Below are positions 14,910 to 16,207 of a DNA stretch of 16,207 nt, piece by piece (the first letter of the stretch is position 1; each line of letters begins with the position of its first letter). The notes below the pieces were generated by a model. That model was not told the origin of the DNA, did no database searches, and saw nothing but the letters and a program-made list of their open reading frames with translations. The stretch comes from G963676205 sp964342525. Lineage in GTDB: Bacteria > Campylobacterota > Campylobacteria > Campylobacterales > Arcobacteraceae. Made by a program: the position numbers and the translations under genes. The stretch is from assembly GCA_964342525.1 (NCBI GenBank), contig CAYFGQ010000074.1, positions 1 through 16,207 on the forward strand, read 5' to 3'.

Positions 14910-15956
14910 TTAATTATTTATAGCCTTTGAAGGTATATCATTTCTAGCAAAGGTACCATTTTGTCTTCTTAGGGATTTAGCTATATCTTCAGCTAATTGA
15001 TGTACACTCATAGCATAATAGGCACTATGGTTATATCTTGTGATCACATAAAAGTTTTTAGCCCCATACCAAAGTTCATCATAATTTTTACGACTAAGTT
15101 TAATAAGTCTTACCTTATCGTGATAATCCCATTTACCATATTTTGGTTTGATCCCCTTTAGATCTTTTCTATGATATTTCGTATTGTATCCCGTTTTATA
15201 CTTTGAGAATCTTTTACCCTCATAAGATACCCTTGTAGCTACCTCTTCATCACTTTTCCAACCATGGGCACTAAGATAGTTTGCTACACTTGCAATAGCA
15301 TCGTGAGGATGTTGTAAGCTTATTTTACCATCCTTATTAAAATCTACCCCATAGTGTTTATAACTACTTGGCATAAATTGTCCAAGACCTATAGCACCAG
15401 CGTATGAGCCTTTTACATTTTTTGGATTTATATTTGATCTATATGAAAGGATTATAAACTCTTCAAGTTGTTTTTTAAAGAACTTATTTCTTCTATTTTT
15501 CTCAAAAGCCAAGGTTGTAAGAGTATCAAATACAGGGAATTTACCCACATTTCCACCATATACACTCTCTATACCTATGATAGCGGCCACATACTCAGCT
15601 GGTACTCCATACTCTTTTTCCACATTTTTAAAGGTGGTTCTATATTTATTTATAAAAGATACTCCATCACGTACCCTCTTATCTGTCACCTTATACCTTA
15701 CATATCTATCCCAAGCACCATGCTTTGAGACTTTTTCTTTATCTTTTTTCTTTTTATATTGTGGAGAATATAGTTTAAGTGGTACTTTTTGAAATTTTAC
15801 ATCTGAGAAAAGTTCTTGAAGATAGGATCGTTTAAAGTTATGCTCCTTCTCCATTTTCCAAATAAATTCTTTTACTTCAGCATTGTTTGTATAATCTTTT
15901 ACACTAGCATTTAAAGAGATTACAAAAATTGATAATATTAAAATAAAAAATCTCAA
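14910..15956 (-). CDS. mltB: Lytic murein transglycosylase B (MltB family, GH103)
   Basis: MltB cuts the MurNAc-GlcNAc bond of peptidoglycan in the periplasm, leaving a 1,6-anhydro end. The 348-residue protein starts with a cleavable signal (RFFILILSIFVISLNAS) but has no lipobox cysteine, so unlike E. coli MltB it is soluble or secreted. The family core is plain: NVEKEYGVPAEYVAAIIGIESVYG with catalytic Glu130, FDTLTTLAFEKNRR, then YAGAIGLGQFMPSSY and the calcium-loop-like VDFNKDGKISLQHPHDAIASVANYL (Slt35 has an EF-hand here). The start codon is TTG, supported by AAGGAT about 5 bases upstream. TATAAT at 15998-15993 gives a promoter with a short leader. It probably heads an operon with the DUF1905 gene. 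Confidence 0.95.
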   Translation of the reverse strand: MRFFILILSIFVISLNASVKDYTNNAEVKEFIWKMEKEHNFKRSYLQELFSDVKFQKVPLKLYSPQYKKKKDKEKVSKHGAWDRYVRYKVTDKRVRDGVSFINKYRTTFKNVEKEYGVPAEYVAAIIGIESVYGGNVGKFPVFDTLTTLAFEKNRRNKFFKKQLEEFIILSYRSNINPKNVKGSYAGAIGLGQFMPSSYKHYGVDFNKDGKISLQHPHDAIASVANYLSAHGWKSDEEVATRVSYEGKRFSKYKTGYNTKYHRKDLKGIKPKYGKWDYHDKVRLIKLSRKNYDELWYGAKNFYVITRYNHSAYYAMSVHQLAEDIAKSLRRQNGTFARNDIPSKAINN

Positions 15957-15992
15957 AGTTAATCCTTATATAGTTTTCATAATTTAGCTCGG

Positions 15993-15998
15993 ATTATA
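15993..15998 (-). promoter_or_regulatory. -10 element of mltB
   Basis: On the minus strand TATAAT is followed by CCGAGC, about 36 bases before the TTG start. No clear -35 is seen. The TATAATCC context is the same as at uvrB and ssrA in this window. Confidence 0.5.
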
Positions 15999-16012
15999 AC
16001 TTATAATTTATT

Positions 16013-16141
16013 ATGATGAGATTGAATAGAAATACTAATTTATCAAAACTTATATATTATAGTTCAATGCAAGGTTCGGTATTGGCCTCGGCTAAAAGTG
16101 AATCAAGTAATTATATAATAAAGGAAAAAATAAATAAATAA
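16013..16141 (+). CDS. Possible 42-codon small ORF divergent from mltB
   Basis: An open frame begins ATGATGAGATTG and ends TAA at 16139-16141. It covers the only G/C-richer patch in this intergenic region (GGTTCGGTATTGGCCTCGGC). The product would be small, basic and Ser-rich, with no recognised domain. There is no ribosome binding site; TATAAT at 16002-16007 ends 5 bases before the first ATG, so only leaderless expression is plausible. It may be chance, a degraded gene end or part of a noncoding RNA. Confidence 0.2.
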   Translation: MMRLNRNTNLSKLIYYSSMQGSVLASAKSESSNYIIKEKINK

Positions 16142-16177
16142 ATTATTTTATTATATTATAATTATATATTATAGTTC
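16050..16177 (+). repeat. Perfect 16-bp direct repeat flanking a 96-bp segment
   Basis: TTATATATTATAGTTC occurs at 16050-16065 and again at 16162-16177. The segment between includes the locally G/C-richer patch. Both copies contain a -10-like TATTAT. The two copies could be duplicated promoters or the borders of a small insertion. No inverted ends or transposase are visible. Confidence 0.5.
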
Positions 16178-16207
16178 TTGAAAAATGGTTGGATGTTTTA
16201 AGAATTG

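Noticed and set aside
16175..16205. Imperfect hairpin TTCTTgAAAA with TTTTAAGAA at the right edge
   Set aside because: It is bulged, A/T-rich and cut by the window edge; it is too weak to call.

Overview
This is an AT-rich, gene-dense bacterial window from the Campylobacterota, most likely an Arcobacter-type organism (Arcobacteraceae). Three things point there. The flagellin is short (284 aa) and has an epsilon-type D1 segment. The tmRNA tag ANNNNYAPAYAHAA is close to the Campylobacter jejuni tag as I recall it (ANNVKFAPAYAKAA). The two histidine kinases carry the H-box HQWRQPL that is common in this group. The genus assignment is inference; no rRNA or species marker is present.

Layout. Positions 1-340 hold the end of a small unrecognised gene and a terminator hairpin. 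Positions 434-1288 encode a flagellin, which meets a minus-strand gene for a four-helix membrane protein (1354-1776) across a shared bidirectional terminator. A very AT-rich, unrecognised minus-strand gene (1958-2719) lies just beyond the 3' end of ssrA (tmRNA, 2917-3311, minus), which has a clear sigma70-type promoter. Upstream of ssrA on the same strand is a tight operon, uvrB > MnmC-like FAD oxidoreductase > small membrane-anchored protein (7128 down to 3472), whose genes are coupled by a 1-nt gap and a GTGA overlap. It ends in a hairpin followed by a 74-nt stretch with no G in the transcript.

Positions 7263-9824 (minus) encode a large lipoprotein made of fourteen 44-residue LVIVD-type beta-propeller repeats. 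It is divergent from two tandem paralogous membrane histidine kinases (10027-12693 and 12766-14634, plus). No response regulator lies in the window. The second kinase meets, stop codon against stop codon, a minus-strand pair of a DUF1905 protein and an MltB-type lytic transglycosylase (15956 down to 14631). The last 250 bases hold the mltB promoter region, a possible 42-codon ORF and a perfect 16-bp direct repeat.

How it fits together. Most genes are housekeeping or envelope functions: motility, ribosome rescue, excision repair, tRNA wobble modification and peptidoglycan cleavage. The most distinctive part is the divergent unit of repeat lipoprotein and paired sensor kinases. Its shared intergenic region carries a perfect 11-bp tandem repeat resembling an OmpR/PhoB-type operator. 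A functional link between lipoprotein and kinases is a hypothesis from position only. The gene beside ssrA is the least explained coding sequence.
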